Shown piece by piece: positions 30,227-40,971 of a stretch of DNA of 64,000 nt (within the stretch, counting starts at the first letter, position 1; each line of letters opens with the position of its first letter). The stretch comes from Isochrysis galbana. Taxonomy: Eukaryota; Haptophyta; Isochrysidales; Isochrysidaceae. Made by a program: the position numbers and the translations under genes. The notes beneath the pieces are model-generated. The model was not told where the DNA came from and searched no databases. It saw only the letters and a list, made by a program, of their open reading frames with translations. The stretch lies in NCBI GenBank assembly GCA_018136815.1, contig CM030940.1, forward strand, positions 3,722,833 through 3,786,832, written 5' to 3'.

Positions 30227-32163
30227 TCACTCTAGAACTTTGATGTTGCGTTCCGCGCAGATTGCCTTGAGTTGCTCGGGCCAAATGGAGACGGTGACCT
30301 CGCCTAGATGTGCCGTGCGCAAAAAGTATTGGTAGGTCCGAGCCTACGACAAAGCCGGAGCAAGCCGGGACGTGCTGATTCAGCCATGGAATGTAGAGAC
30401 AAAAGTAGCAATGGAGTAGACGTTTCGAATCGCGACGCGCACCTGGCCGATTCCGCCCCCAATGGACAATGGCAGGCTTCCAGAGAGCACACTCTGGTGG
30501 TAGGGGCTGACCAACTCAGCAGCGCGGCCCACTCCTTCCATTTGTAGGCGAAGGGTTTCGCCGTCGACCCTGCACGGGGAAAACGCACGCCGGTTTCAGG
30601 AATAGCCACTCCGATGCGATGATGCACTTTGCAAACGGAGGTGCTTATTCACACCTGATTCCCATGGACGAAAGTTCATGACGGCGGCGTGTCACCGGAT
30701 TCCACACAAGGATGTCGCCGTTAAGACCTCGGGTGCCTAACCAGGTGAGTGCACACACCAGCGGCTCACTGCAGTGCTCGCCTTGCTGCGAGGATGCCTG
30801 ACAGCATACCTTCACTATTTTCAGTCCACCAGTCGTCATAGTCGGCCGCCCTTGCCTGAGGATATGGCGGGCGGCCGAGGGGTGCCGCAAGAGAAGCCCG
30901 TCAAGGGACATTTGTTGGTGTTCACTAGGGCCGCTTTGTCCCCCACACCTCGTGCGGGCGACCGTCTGCTAGGGGATGGCCAATGCCAATGATGAAGACG
31001 GCAGGATGCTCTTGAAGGATCGCCTCTTCGCGTTGTTTGCGCCCAAGGTTGGGCCAGCGGCGAAGCATCTGTAGACATAAGCAAGGACACTATGTTAGGT
31101 TCATGTGAAACGCCAGACCCAATCACAGGCACGTCGAGGGCACACCTCTTCCGCGTGGACGAACACGATGTCCTGGGGTGGCGGTGGATAAACCGAGTCG
31201 GCTTCCTTGAGTTCTGGGAATAGATCGCGGACCTACGGGGACAACGGGGCGCCATGCTCAAGCCTATGAGCGAGGACGTCTAAGTGCAGAGCGTTTGTAT
31301 GGGCTTCACAGTAGGGCTGGCACCTCTTGTGCAGCATCTACCAGAGACGCCCAGATGTTCCGCACGGTCCCCTTGAGGTAGTCCAGGTTGCGATTCTCCG
31401 TAGTGATTACCTTCTCCCAATCCCATTGATCAACATAGCACCTGCAAGCAGCAGTGTAGAGGAGTTGCCACGGAGGATTCGAGGGAGCTGCCTTTCACTT
31501 GAGTTTGCCAGCAGCACTTACGAATGGTCGTGATCGAGAAAGTAATCCTTGCGAATCGCCCGCATGTCAGTGTTGATTCCCTACATGAACGGTAGGACAC
31601 AATAGTAAATCGCGTTCATCTTCAGACCACGCATGCAAGGACGGCGCATCTGCCCATCAGTCTCACACCTCTCCGACAGCGCATTCGAATTGCTTCAGTG
31701 CAGTCCGTTTCCACTTTGTCGCAGCTTGGACTACCTCCGCATCCATGCGATTCTCAAGACCGAGGCCAGCCTTGAAGGCGACCGGCGTACGGCTGCCGTC
31801 GCGGTCGAGCGTGTCGTTCACTCCGCTCTGCGGCGTGACGACGAGTGGCACCTGCGCTGTGTGCAGGGGGTTTCACCCGTCGGAACATTCGCGAGCAAGC
31901 TCGATCCTTGACCCTCATTCCTGTGCGGGAACGAGCGCTAGCGGCGTGGGCGAACGCACCTGAACCATCTTCAGATTGAGGCTTCGGTTCAGATTTGCCT
32001 CAATCCGGCTCTTCAACGCGTACAGCGCCTCCATTCTCCGCAGATTGGACTGAAGGGGCTTGTAGTCGGTTGGCAACACTCGTGCAACCTCTTCGTACGT
32101 AGAGATGCCTGGCCCTGCCGGCTCCATTGGTAGGGCAGTGGTGGTGGTGGACTTGTGCGACAT
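30227..32163 (-). CDS. asnA: Aspartate-ammonia ligase (asparagine synthetase A)
   Basis: Makes asparagine from aspartate, ammonia and ATP with release of AMP and PPi. I assembled ten exons by hand: 32163-31960, 31851-31669, 31580-31522, 31441-31342, 31232-31146, 31068-30949, 30855-30810, 30736-30655, 30569-30443, 30343-30227. All have GT-AG ends and consistent phase, giving 374 residues against about 330 in bacteria. Family motifs appear in order: [140 protein letters not shown]. The first 45 residues are a non-conserved extension without an obvious targeting signal. This is the tRNA-synthetase-like enzyme of bacteria and some protists, not the glutamine-dependent AsnB. Confidence 0.95.
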
Positions 32164-32745
32164 CTTGGGACCGGTTGCTCTTGCGTCTCGCTGGCGCTCG
32201 GGGTCAGGATGTGTGTGGAGGAGGGAGGGTTGGAAAGGAGAGTGGGGTTTAGCGGCCGGGGGGAGGGAGGTCGAGGGAGGACCCTCGTCTACTAGAAGTG
32301 AACGCCCTCTGCACGTGAGAAATCGCGTGCGGACAGATGTTACGCCTGCTGCTACGCTCGTCGGCGACTCCGCGAGGATTGACGAGGCGCTCTCCCTCCT
32401 CAGCTAATCACAGCGCCAGCCACATCCTCTCTTTCTACTGAGTAAAGCATCTTCTTCTACAAAGTACAACCCAAGAGGGCACACACACACCTGCGGGGCG
32501 GGTTGCTACCTGCCGCGCTGCACCACGCACGCGGCTCGTCACTCATCACTCGTCACGACTACGAAACTCGAGACGGTAACGGAGACGATCTATGATAGAT
32601 TTCAGCTATGATCATCAACGAGGCCGATTCCGGCTCCCGACGCAATGTGCGAGTGGTTCGTCTACGAGTACTCCGTCCCCGAGTCCGAGCCGTCACCACT
32701 ACTATTCAACTATTCAAAGCGAGCGCCTGTGGTTCCACGTTCCTG
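32164..32745. other. Upstream region of asnA
   Basis: GC-rich 5' flank with no recognised gene. ACACACACAC lies at about 32480. Nothing else seen. Confidence 0.4.
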
Positions 32746-32747
32746 TC

Positions 32748-32945
32748 GCATCCAGAGTATTTCATACTCTAGGCGGATGCGGTGTCTCTATCCTCTATCA
32801 ATGTCAATGTGTAGTCTGTGAAGAAAATTGAAATTGAGTGAGATTTTTTGTTTTCGCCAATGAGTAGTTGTCTCGTCGAAGCTTCGCCGTATTGCACGCC
32901 GACGCCGAGTTTGTTTGGCCGTCCTTTGTTTCACATTGATTTGTT
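32748..32945 (-). repeat. 3'-end hairpin block, copy 2
   Basis: Stem GCATCC-AGAGTAT-(TTC)-ATACTCT-AGGC-GGATGC at 32748-32780, then about 165 bases matching 22333-22470 (GTGAAGAAAATTG, TGTTTTCGCCAATGAG, GCACGCCG). The loop and internal bulge differ from copy 1 while the stems are kept. Confidence 0.6.
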
Positions 32946-33297
32946 CAACTACTTTTATAAGTAGGAGGCCAATGGGGGCCTCGCGCCCCCCTCTCTCCAT
33001 CGCAAACACCCCCTGGGTGGGCCTGCACACTCAACCTCAGCCCCTGCCTACTGGCAGGGGCTGAGCTGACACCACTCTTGCCCAGTCCTTCGCCGAGCGC
33101 GCGCCACGCGCCGCACGCACTCGCCTGCACTCGCCCTCGCTCGTACTGACCCCCCCCCCTCACCATTGAGCCATACACCACCGAGGCCGCCAGGAGGGCA
33201 CCCTGGGCCAGCGAGGCGAGCGAGGGAGAGGCAGGAGAGGCCAGGGGCACTGCCCCCGCTTCCACTGCCCCCTGAGTTGCCCTGGCTAGCCCTCTGG
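32946..33297 (+). repeat. Hairpin head and left half of the split composite repeat
   Basis: Head CAACTACTTTTATAAGTAGG with a perfect 6-bp stem CTACTT/AAGTAG and TTAT loop (32949-32964), then AATGGGGGCCTCGCGCCCCC. From 33007 the sequence matches 3427-3741. It ends at CCTCTGG (33291-33297), where the transposon is inserted. Confidence 0.7.
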
Positions 33298-35354
33298 TAG
33301 GGCGGTCAAACAGGGCTTTTTAAGTACTAATATTGGGGGGGGTCGACATTTTTGACCGTGAGCGGAAAGCCCCGGCGAAAGCGCCTCGGAGGGTCTCCCC
33401 GCCTTTTCAGAATCCTCGTCCGAAAAGACGGTGCGAAGTCCCGTCGGACCCCCCCCCTTGCACACGCTCTGGCGGCTCACACGAGCCGAACTAGACGTCG
33501 CTCCCACTGAGAGATGTGTTTCTTTAGTCTAAAAGGTGCCTACACACCTCTTAAATTAGAATTAGGGGTCCGACGCCCCATATTGCCTATAAAGCAAATT
33601 TCAAACCCTGGTGCCCCAGCGATGACGTCCGCGCATGCACATACGCACCACACACAGCTCGCACACGGCTCATTCGGCTGTCACAGGATGCTCCTTGACT
33701 GTCCCGACCCTCGCCCCGCAGGATTCGCCCGGGCTCGCGATTGACGAGGAGCTGGAGCACCAGGACGCCATGGCGCTCGATGCTGCTCGCTGGTCGACAA
33801 AAGTTTGCTGGCCGCTGGCGGGACAGGTGCGCTGCCGATCGCGCCCGCTCTGGCGCAGATCGACCAGGCCCATACTACAATTCCTTTGCCGCCCCAAACG
33901 TCAGGTTCCCGACTCGTATTTCGACGCTGTGAGGCAGGGAGAACACCTGCCGCCAATGCTCAACCAGAGCATCGGCGGCAGGTGTTCTCTCTATGTTTTC
34001 GTCGGCTCCTCGGATTTTCACGTGCATCATAGGGCTGGTAGCAATCTAGAAATGTAATTTAAGCTAGCCTGCAGCGTGATCTGCGACGGCGCGACGCGCG
34101 CGGCCGAACAGTACTGTAGAATTGATAGCTTTTTGTTTGATGTCTAAAGGGAGAAGTTTTCTCCGCACGGAGGGCTCGAAAATTGGGCAGAAGGGCGAAT
34201 TTCGAGCTCTTGACCGCCCGTTCTTTTGGCTACTAGTAGATTCAATATGTAATCTAGCCAAGCAGCGGCCTGAAAGCTTCAGGCGTGATGGTTGCGATCG
34301 ATTTCTGTGGGCAATCGTGTCGTGAATCACGATTGGACACCGGCTGCTTTGCGCTCATCACGAGCCAACTTTTAGAATTTTTTGTACACACGGATGACCT
34401 CCAAGGCCATTCACGTTCGGAGACACACAAGTCGTGCCCGCCAAGCACGGGCCAGTCAATAGTTTGCCCGTTTTTATGGCACAACATCCCAACATGGAGC
34501 ACAAAAAGTAGTTTTGTTTTCGCATTGACGTGCTGAATTGACGGACAGCCTCGTGTCTTCGAGCGTCTCACGTTCGATTTCGAGAGACAACCCCTCCCTT
34601 TCTTTCGATGATTCGACAGTCTCATATGGTAAGACTGGTTGGCTACCGAAACATTGGCATTTGGGCATGCTGATGGTCATGTATTGTGCTCATATGTGTC
34701 TTGGACTGGTGAAATGAAGACTAAAATAAGAATTACTAAGGTTATAATTTGGCAAAACTATAATCAATTTGATCTTTTTCTCCTGCGGCGGCGCGCGATG
34801 GCGGCCGCAGCGATGGTCGCTGGCCTCGCAAGTGGCCTCGCAAGCGGCCTGTGGCCGCTCTGGCGAGGGTCTGCGCGGCCAGGAGGCCAGCAGACACCAC
34901 CTCCCACCATGCTGAGGCGGTGCCGCGCGTGATGGGGCAGCCCATCATGCGCAGCACCGTCATTTTGACGGCTCGCGGCCTGCCGCGCACTGCATGCGCG
35001 CGAGGGGCTGGCAGTAGATGCCAGCAGGGGCGAGGTGGAGGGCGCAGGCGACGCCGTGCGCCCGCGCAGGGTTTTGTACTGCCTGCCCGGGGGTAACCGT
35101 GCCCGGGGAACGCAGGCGCGCGTCGCACAGCGCGACCTGTGGTGCACTTTTGTGGTCGACGTCGATTTCGCACGAGCGCAAAAACGTTTTTGGGTCTGTG
35201 TGTTGAATGGCGTCGAAAATGTGCATATTTCTCATTAGATTCTGCCTAATATACCCATTTCCAGTAGCATATCCTAAGATCTCGCTATGAAACCTCAATC
35301 TTGACTTAGTGAATTTTCACCCTTAGAAGTTAAAAGCCCTGTTTGACCGCCCTA
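33298..35354. mobile_element. 2.06-kb terminal-inverted-repeat DNA transposon
   Basis: The left end TAGGGCGGTCAAACAGGGCT (33298 on) is repeated exactly in reverse complement at the right end (35330-35354); the perfect match runs about 23 bases. Both sides are flanked by CCTCTGG (33291-33297 and 35355-35361), a 7-base target duplication. The empty site is seen in the paralogous repeat at 3735-3741. The interior has no transposase I can recognise; it is less GC-rich than its surroundings apart from 34790-35130, and holds a strong foldback at 33939-33989. It is therefore probably non-autonomous. The TAGGG end would suit hAT-like elements, but those make 8-base duplications, so the superfamily is left open. 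Confidence 0.85.
33939..33989. repeat. 23-bp foldback hairpin inside the transposon
   Basis: GAGAACACCTGCCGCCAATG plus CTC is followed by AACCA and then its reverse complement with a single mismatch. Stem 23 bp, loop 5 bases. It could fold as RNA or extrude in DNA. A short loop and near-perfect stem are unlike typical microRNA precursors. Confidence 0.75.
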
Positions 35355-36190
35355 CCTCTGGGGGGGCCCAAGCAAGGGGCCGCCCAGAAGGGGACCATGG
35401 CGCGCGCCATGCAGCACACGCCCGTAGGAGAACGAAGAGAATGACGGGAAAAGAACGACAAAAAAAGACACGATCCGGCCCGAGACCAACCTAGTTGGGC
35501 TGTAAGTACTGATATTAGTACTGATGCATTAGTATTAGCTCCCCAGGAGCTGATATACTGATGTTAGTTCCTAGGCTGCCAGTTCAAAAATAAAACCAAA
35601 AACAAAACTCCGGAGCGGGAACGAGCCCCCGCGAACAAGCGCAGAGGCGCGCCAGCCCGCACTCCCTCCCCCCGCCTATCTCTCCTGCTAGCTGCCCACC
35701 CCCCACCACCTTGGACTCTTGGCCTCTCCACATGCACCTGCCAACTCGTGCTCTCTGTTTATTTGCGCTGCCCTCCCCTTTGTGCGCGCGCCACGCGCTG
35801 CACGCTGAACACCCCCTGTAAGTATAAGTATAATAATAGCGATACTAAAAGTTATAATAGGGGTGTAAGCTGATATTAGTACTGATGTAAGTACTGATGT
35901 AAGTGTAAGCTCAAAACCACCGTAAGCTTACGGACTGACAGCCCAACTAGGGAGACCAACCGAGGGCGGAGCCACCAAAGACGAACACAGCAGGCCTGCC
36001 CCACCCCTCCCCCTACCTAACGCGAGGCCCAAAGTAGTGTACATGGGCCGAACCCCCAAAACCGAAGAAAAAGAAACGAGGGGGGGAGCGGAAGGAAGAG
36101 TAGCGGTAGGGGTATAGGCGATGGCGGCGCGATCGCGGGGGGATGCGAGTCACTTGCAGCATAGCGGACACCTTCAAGGAGGTTTTTTTA
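35355..36190. repeat. Right half of the split composite repeat
   Basis: Continues the match to 3735-4335 after the transposon: CCTCTGGGGGGGCC, CCATGGCGCGCGCC, GAACGAAGAGAATGACGGGA, AAAAGAACGACAAAAAAAGA. 35500-35930 is an extra segment with repeated TGATATTAGTACTGATG. The match resumes at about 35985 and ends at TTCAAGGAGGTTTTTTT. Confidence 0.7.
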
Positions 36191-36429
36191 GATCTATATC
36201 TCCATGCTATCAGGTATAGGGTCGAATCGAAGACGAAAATGCAAAAAGTGGGGGTGAGGTTTGAGGTTCGCTTTTTTAAAAAGATTAAAGATAAAGAGGA
36301 GTTCGCTTTTTTGATCACCGGGCAGCCTGGGCGTTTCTCTGTGTAAGCCTTTGTTTGTTTTTGTTTCCCGCTGTTTTTATCGGTGTTTTCTATTTTCCAC
36401 GCTGCACTTTCAATTGATTTTCGTTTATT

Positions 36430-36687
36430 TTTTACTCTCGTCGGACTCTCGGAGACCTCACAGGCTCCGCGTTGTGGGCCAGCATGGCTACTGGCTGCAA
36501 GGTGTAGCCGAGGCCACGCGGCGGGAGGGACCGGGGTCGCACTCGCCTGCTCGGTCTGCGCGGGCGGACGCGGTCGCGTCGCCAGCGACTGCTCCATGGG
36601 TACTGGGGGGGCGCCCTCGGCGGGGGGCCCGAAGGAGAAGAGGGGCTCGGCAGCGCGCTCCTGGCAACCAACTATAAAGTTAGTTGG
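36430..36687 (-). repeat. Hairpin-headed repeat, ORF-start copy
   Basis: Head CAACTAACTTTATAGTTGGT (36687-36665 on minus). The initiator ATG of the shared peptide is changed here (CAGGAGCGC in place of ATGGAGCGC), but RAAEPLFSFGPPAEGAPPVP and RPRPPAQTEQASATP continue in frame. Downstream on minus the frame runs on into KNKRKSIESAAWKIENTDKN and a Lys-rich region not found in the other copies. Confidence 0.6.
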
Positions 36688-36914
36688 ACCAACACCAACA
36701 CAGTATTTGTCACACAGTGTGAAGCAGCTTGCATGCATGCGCGGATATACGCAACATATTGAGAACGTGGTTGCACACCGGTGCCGCCTAGCCGAAGGCC
36801 TGCTTCTAAAGCCCAAAGTCGCGCTCACAGGCCACGTGCATGTATGCGCCGTGAGCGCTCAAGTGTTGGCAGCGCTCCGTGCATCGTGATTCGCAGTAGC
36901 CTTGGTGTTCTCCG

Positions 36915-39900
36915 TTACGCCTTGGAGAGCACATAACGATGGCAGTGGAGCATGAACTCGGGGTAGCTCATCATCTGCTTCGTCTGGTCCTCGACGAGAG
37001 CGCGCACGAGAGGCGCGTCGTTAACACCTTGCTTGAGCACGCGCAGAGGCATCCAGGTAGCGGTGTGCTGTGCGCGAATGGCATCGACCAATGAGTGCAG
37101 GTCCGCTGCCGTCGGCGACGAGTCTGGAGGCAGAAGGCGAAGGCTCGATGGCTCCACTCCCTGCACATAGTGAGGCCAAGCAAGGGCGGTTGAGTAGAGC
37201 GACAAGCAGCACCGAGGCAATGCTCTACGAAAGTACGGGAGCTCAATAAGGGCGTGAGTTACGGGCGGCGCGGCACAAGCCGAGCAATGGAGGGCACAGT
37301 GGAGCGACACGCTTGTAGCGACGCGTGAATCCAGGGCAAATGACGAGCGGCAACGACGAGTGGCAAGCAAGGGGCTCGAGAGAGACTGCGAGCTAACACC
37401 CTCGGCCATGGGCTGTGACGGGGGGCGCAGCTCGGGACCAAAAAGCAGCACAGCTGCGTGCTTCACCTCCAACGAAGCCCAACCAAAGGCAGGCTGCACA
37501 AACTCGGCAGGGACACCCCGGCCAATCCATAGGCTGAGATCGCAGGTGTCGTCCAGGATGTAGGCGCAATTAGGGTGAACCGCCTGGCCGGTGAGGGGCA
37601 GCGGTATCGGAAGCCCAGACGACAGACGTTCCACGGGAGGGAAGACTTGGAAGAGGCGCGGGTGGCACAAGACGGTTGTCTCCGTCGGCGACGCCGTGCT
37701 GAGTATGTGGACGAGTTGCGAGCGCTCGTCCGCACGGGCGTCAGCGGGCCCCAGGTAGAGAACGCTCTTCATCGCAGCGAGGGTGTATAGAGGCAGCAGC
37801 CGGAGCGAATCAGGAACGAGGAACTGGTTGGTGGTCTTAGCTGCTGGTGGACACAGAGAGCGGTACGCGCGGAGAGCCTCGAGACAAGCATTTTGGAGCT
37901 TTTCGGCCCCATCCATGGGACGCGTGGCGAGAGCGGCCTCCGCGGCGAGGCGCGCAGTGAGCGCGACGCACGCGTCGACGTCGGCCGATTCGAATATATT
38001 TGAGAGTGCCGAGGTAACGGGCAGCTCGAGGGTCATCACGCGAATGCGCCGCTCGCCGCACGTGGTCGTATAGAGCAGTGCGGCTTGTAGGCAGGCACTC
38101 GAGTATCCCAGCTCGTTTTCCTCATGCGCGATCTCGACCGCAAAGCTCTTGTCCTGGTCGACGTTTGGCAAGGCGAGCAGGTCGACGCCGCGGATGAAGA
38201 AGTGGCCATGGAAGGAGGCGATGCGTAGCCCACGTGACGCGCGCACTCGCATAACGGCCTCAAGGCCCTGGTCCCGGGTGAGGTTGTGCTGCAGGTCGCG
38301 CGAGAGCTTCTCTCCCATCACTGAGTCGTTGAAGCCGGGCAGGTGGTAGACAGTGCCGCCAGTGTGCTTGGCGAGCTGGCCAATCGTGGCCAAATCGGCA
38401 TAAGAGCCTATCGTACCAAGAAGAAAGGGAGGGGTGTCAGCGGCGATTGGCATGGAGCATGCGCCGGAGCAGAGGTTGGAGCGTGCGCGCCGCGAGGCAG
38501 AAGCATTGCGAGGTGGCACTTCAAAAGGGTAGGCGAGTTGCACCGTTGCAGTTCCAAATGTCGACGCAGAGCTGCTGCTTCGAGCAGTCGACGGCGAAGT
38601 TCTTGTAGAACTCGCTGGAAGGGGCGAGCATTCCTCCCCCCGCCTTTGCATCGCTGTTCGCGGCGCCCCCGCGTCCTCCGCCAGCGACTCCGGCTGGGCC
38701 ACCGCCCTCGCGGTTCACGAGCTTCCCTTCTCCAAGCGTTGGCCGGGAAGCCGTGAACACAGCGAGCTTGCCCCCGACGTGTTGGGAGGCCTGGAAGGCA
38801 GCCTGCAGCGCTGGGCCAAAGGAAGTCTCTGTCGTCTGATTTGATGCGAACATATCCGGCAGCTTCTCGAGCAGCGCGACGAGCACATCTTTCCGCTCCG
38901 ACAGGTTCACTAGGACCTCTCCGGGCATGGGGACGAAGGGCTCCTCCAGCTCAGCCACCACCAGCATCTGAGCTGTCGAGCCATTTAGATTGTAGAAGTG
39001 GAGAGTGGAGTCGTACGTGATGAGGCCAACCTGCGTGCGCTCGCCTCCTGGAAGCCGGTCTAGAGAGTGTCGTAGTGTCGCGGCCACGCAGCGAAGCATG
39101 CCCGACGCAACCGCCTGATATGATACATCGATCAGGAACAAGAAGACTGGCGGCTGTGGTGGCCGGACCATGTACTCTGCTGGGGCGACGAACTCGACAG
39201 CGCCACAGTGGAGCTCGGGCCGCTCCATCCGATCTCGGCGCTGGCCGGTGTGGTCGAGATCACAAATATAGCTTGGCGGGCAGTCATTGGCGAGGGAGCA
39301 CACGTTGCACCGCCAGCGACGCCCATTGTCGATGAAGGAGACGAACGCGTTGATGTATGTGCGGCAGCGGCGGCAGCGGACAACGCCAGCGGCCCCAAAG
39401 TTGACCACCGGCACGGGAGCCTCCTCGCACCGCGCAAGCGGCGTGATGATGGCGCCGAGGGGAAGCGCCGTCCTGCTCTTGTTGGCCGGCGAGTTTGGCA
39501 GGGAGTTGACCGTCATGCGGATGAACTGTGGGTGGCACTGCCCCGGGTTGGCCGCCGCCTCACCGCGGGCATCCCAACGCATCGGGTGGGAGAGCTCATC
39601 AGCGCTGGGCCGCGGCAGCTCCTCCGGCGCTACCTGTGATCCGCCGGGACCGCCCATGATAGTAAGCGCCCGGAACTTGTCCGCGAGGGGCTGGTCGAGG
39701 TCACCCGCGCCTCCCACAGCGGGCGGCGACATGTAGCCGGGCACCGCCGGCCGGCCCAACGGCGCTCCGGGCCGACCCCCTGGCGCCGCGGCATATAACG
39801 GCACCGAGGGAGCTGCAGAAGTGGCGTACATGCCTGGGGCACCCGGCTGCGGTGGGGGGGGAATAGTTGGGCCCCCAGGTGGCGGCGGCGGCATACGCGG

Positions 39901-40731
39901 CAGCGTCGTCAGGGGCATGCCCGGCGGGGCACCCATCATCGGGACTGGCGACGGCCTCGCCCCTGGAGGCGGCAGGCCACCTGGCGCGAACGGTGGCCGC
40001 GCCCCGGGCAGCGGGGTACCGCTCGGCGGTGGCGGGCCGCCTTGCGGTGGAGGGCCACCGGACAATGGCGGGCCGCCTGGTGGAGGCGGGCCGCCTGGTG
40101 GAGGCGGGCCGCCTGGTGGAGGCGGGCCGCCTGGAGGAGGCGGGCCGCCTGGAGGAGGCGGGCCGCCTGGTCGAGGCGGGCCGCCTGGTCGAGGCGGGCC
40201 GCCTGGTGGAGGTGGGCGAACAAAGGGGGCACCTGGGGGGGGGGCCATCGGGATGCGTGGCGGCGCGCCTGGCCTAGGCGGCGGTGCGCCAGGTCCAGGC
40301 GGTGGCATGCCCGGTCCAGGTGGCGGCGCACCCGGCCCGGGAGGCGGCGCACCCAGTCCCAGCGGCGGCGCGCCTGGCCCAGGCCGAAAGCCGCCCGGCC
40401 TTGGCGGCGGTGCGCCCATCCGTGGCATCATAGTCTGCGGGCCACTTGGGGGCGGCGGCGCGCCCGGATGCGGCATGCTAGCTGGCAGGGGCCCGCCCGC
40501 CTGACGCATCGGCGGCGCGCCAGCGCCAGGAGGCATGATCGTTGGGGGTGCTCCCCCCGCCGCCGGAAGCGGCCGTGCAGCGATCCCATTTGGCTGCGGG
40601 CGTGGCCCAGGCGGCGGCGGTCGCGCGGCGGGCGGCATCATCCGGGGCTGTTGGAGCGGCATACCGTTCGGCGAAGGGCGCATGGCGGGCCGCGGCGCGC
40701 CGGGAGGAGGCGGGCCGCGGGGGGGGAGCAT
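36915..40731 (-). CDS. SEC24: COPII coat cargo-adaptor subunit SEC24
   Basis: Builds the inner COPII coat with SEC23 on the endoplasmic reticulum and selects cargo. Three exons, 40731-38544, 38407-37467 and 37160-36915, with joins AACG|GTGCAA to GATAG|GCTCTT and TTGGAG|GTGAAG to GTGCAG|GGAGTG, give 1124 residues. The first 330 residues are Pro/Gly-rich, as usual for SEC24. Next come the zinc finger (CRRC...CNVC), the trunk domain (FLFLIDVSYQAVASGML, TLHFYNLNG, GPALQAAFQA), SEFYKNFAVDCSKQQLCVDI, KHTGGTVYHLPGF, the helical domain (LPLYTLAAMKS) and the gelsolin-like end (LSLWIGRGVPAEFVQPAFG, LVEDQTKQMMSYPEFMLHCH). The second intron (306 bases) is a multiple of three without stops and could be mistaken for coding sequence. 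Confidence 0.95.
40070..40213 (-). repeat. 18-base tandem repeat within SEC24
   Basis: Eight units of GGGCCGCCTGGTGGAGGC on the plus strand, starting every 18 bases from 40070 to 40196. Each encodes six residues (Pro/Gly) in the disordered N-terminus. Third-base changes (GGTGGA, GGAGGA, GGTCGA) distinguish the units. Confidence 0.85.
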
Positions 40732-40938
40732 TTTGGGGGGTGGGGCGGGGGGGGGCGGGCGCCCTCGCGTCGGCGGCTCGGCGCGTGGGCGAGGAGGGTA
40801 GGGAGGGGGTGGGGGGGGGGGGTGTTAGGAAGAGGAAGGGGGGGGGAACAGTTAGTGTGGGAAGGGGGAGAGAGAGAGGGAGGGGGGGGGGTGGAGAGAA
40901 GAAAGGTGGGAGAGGGGAGGGCGGCGGGCGGGCGGGGA

Positions 40939-40971
<33 letters not shown>

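Noticed and set aside
33635-34057. 140-codon frame inside the TIR transposon as its transposase
   Set aside because: No DDE-type motif or DNA-binding domain; it reads through the foldback and overlaps a dispersed fragment found elsewhere.
37161-37466. Extra 102 residues in the SEC24 C-terminus
   Set aside because: The stretch lacks SEC24 similarity, has GT-AG ends, and its removal restores the normal spacing between FGWASLE and GVEPSSLRLLPP.
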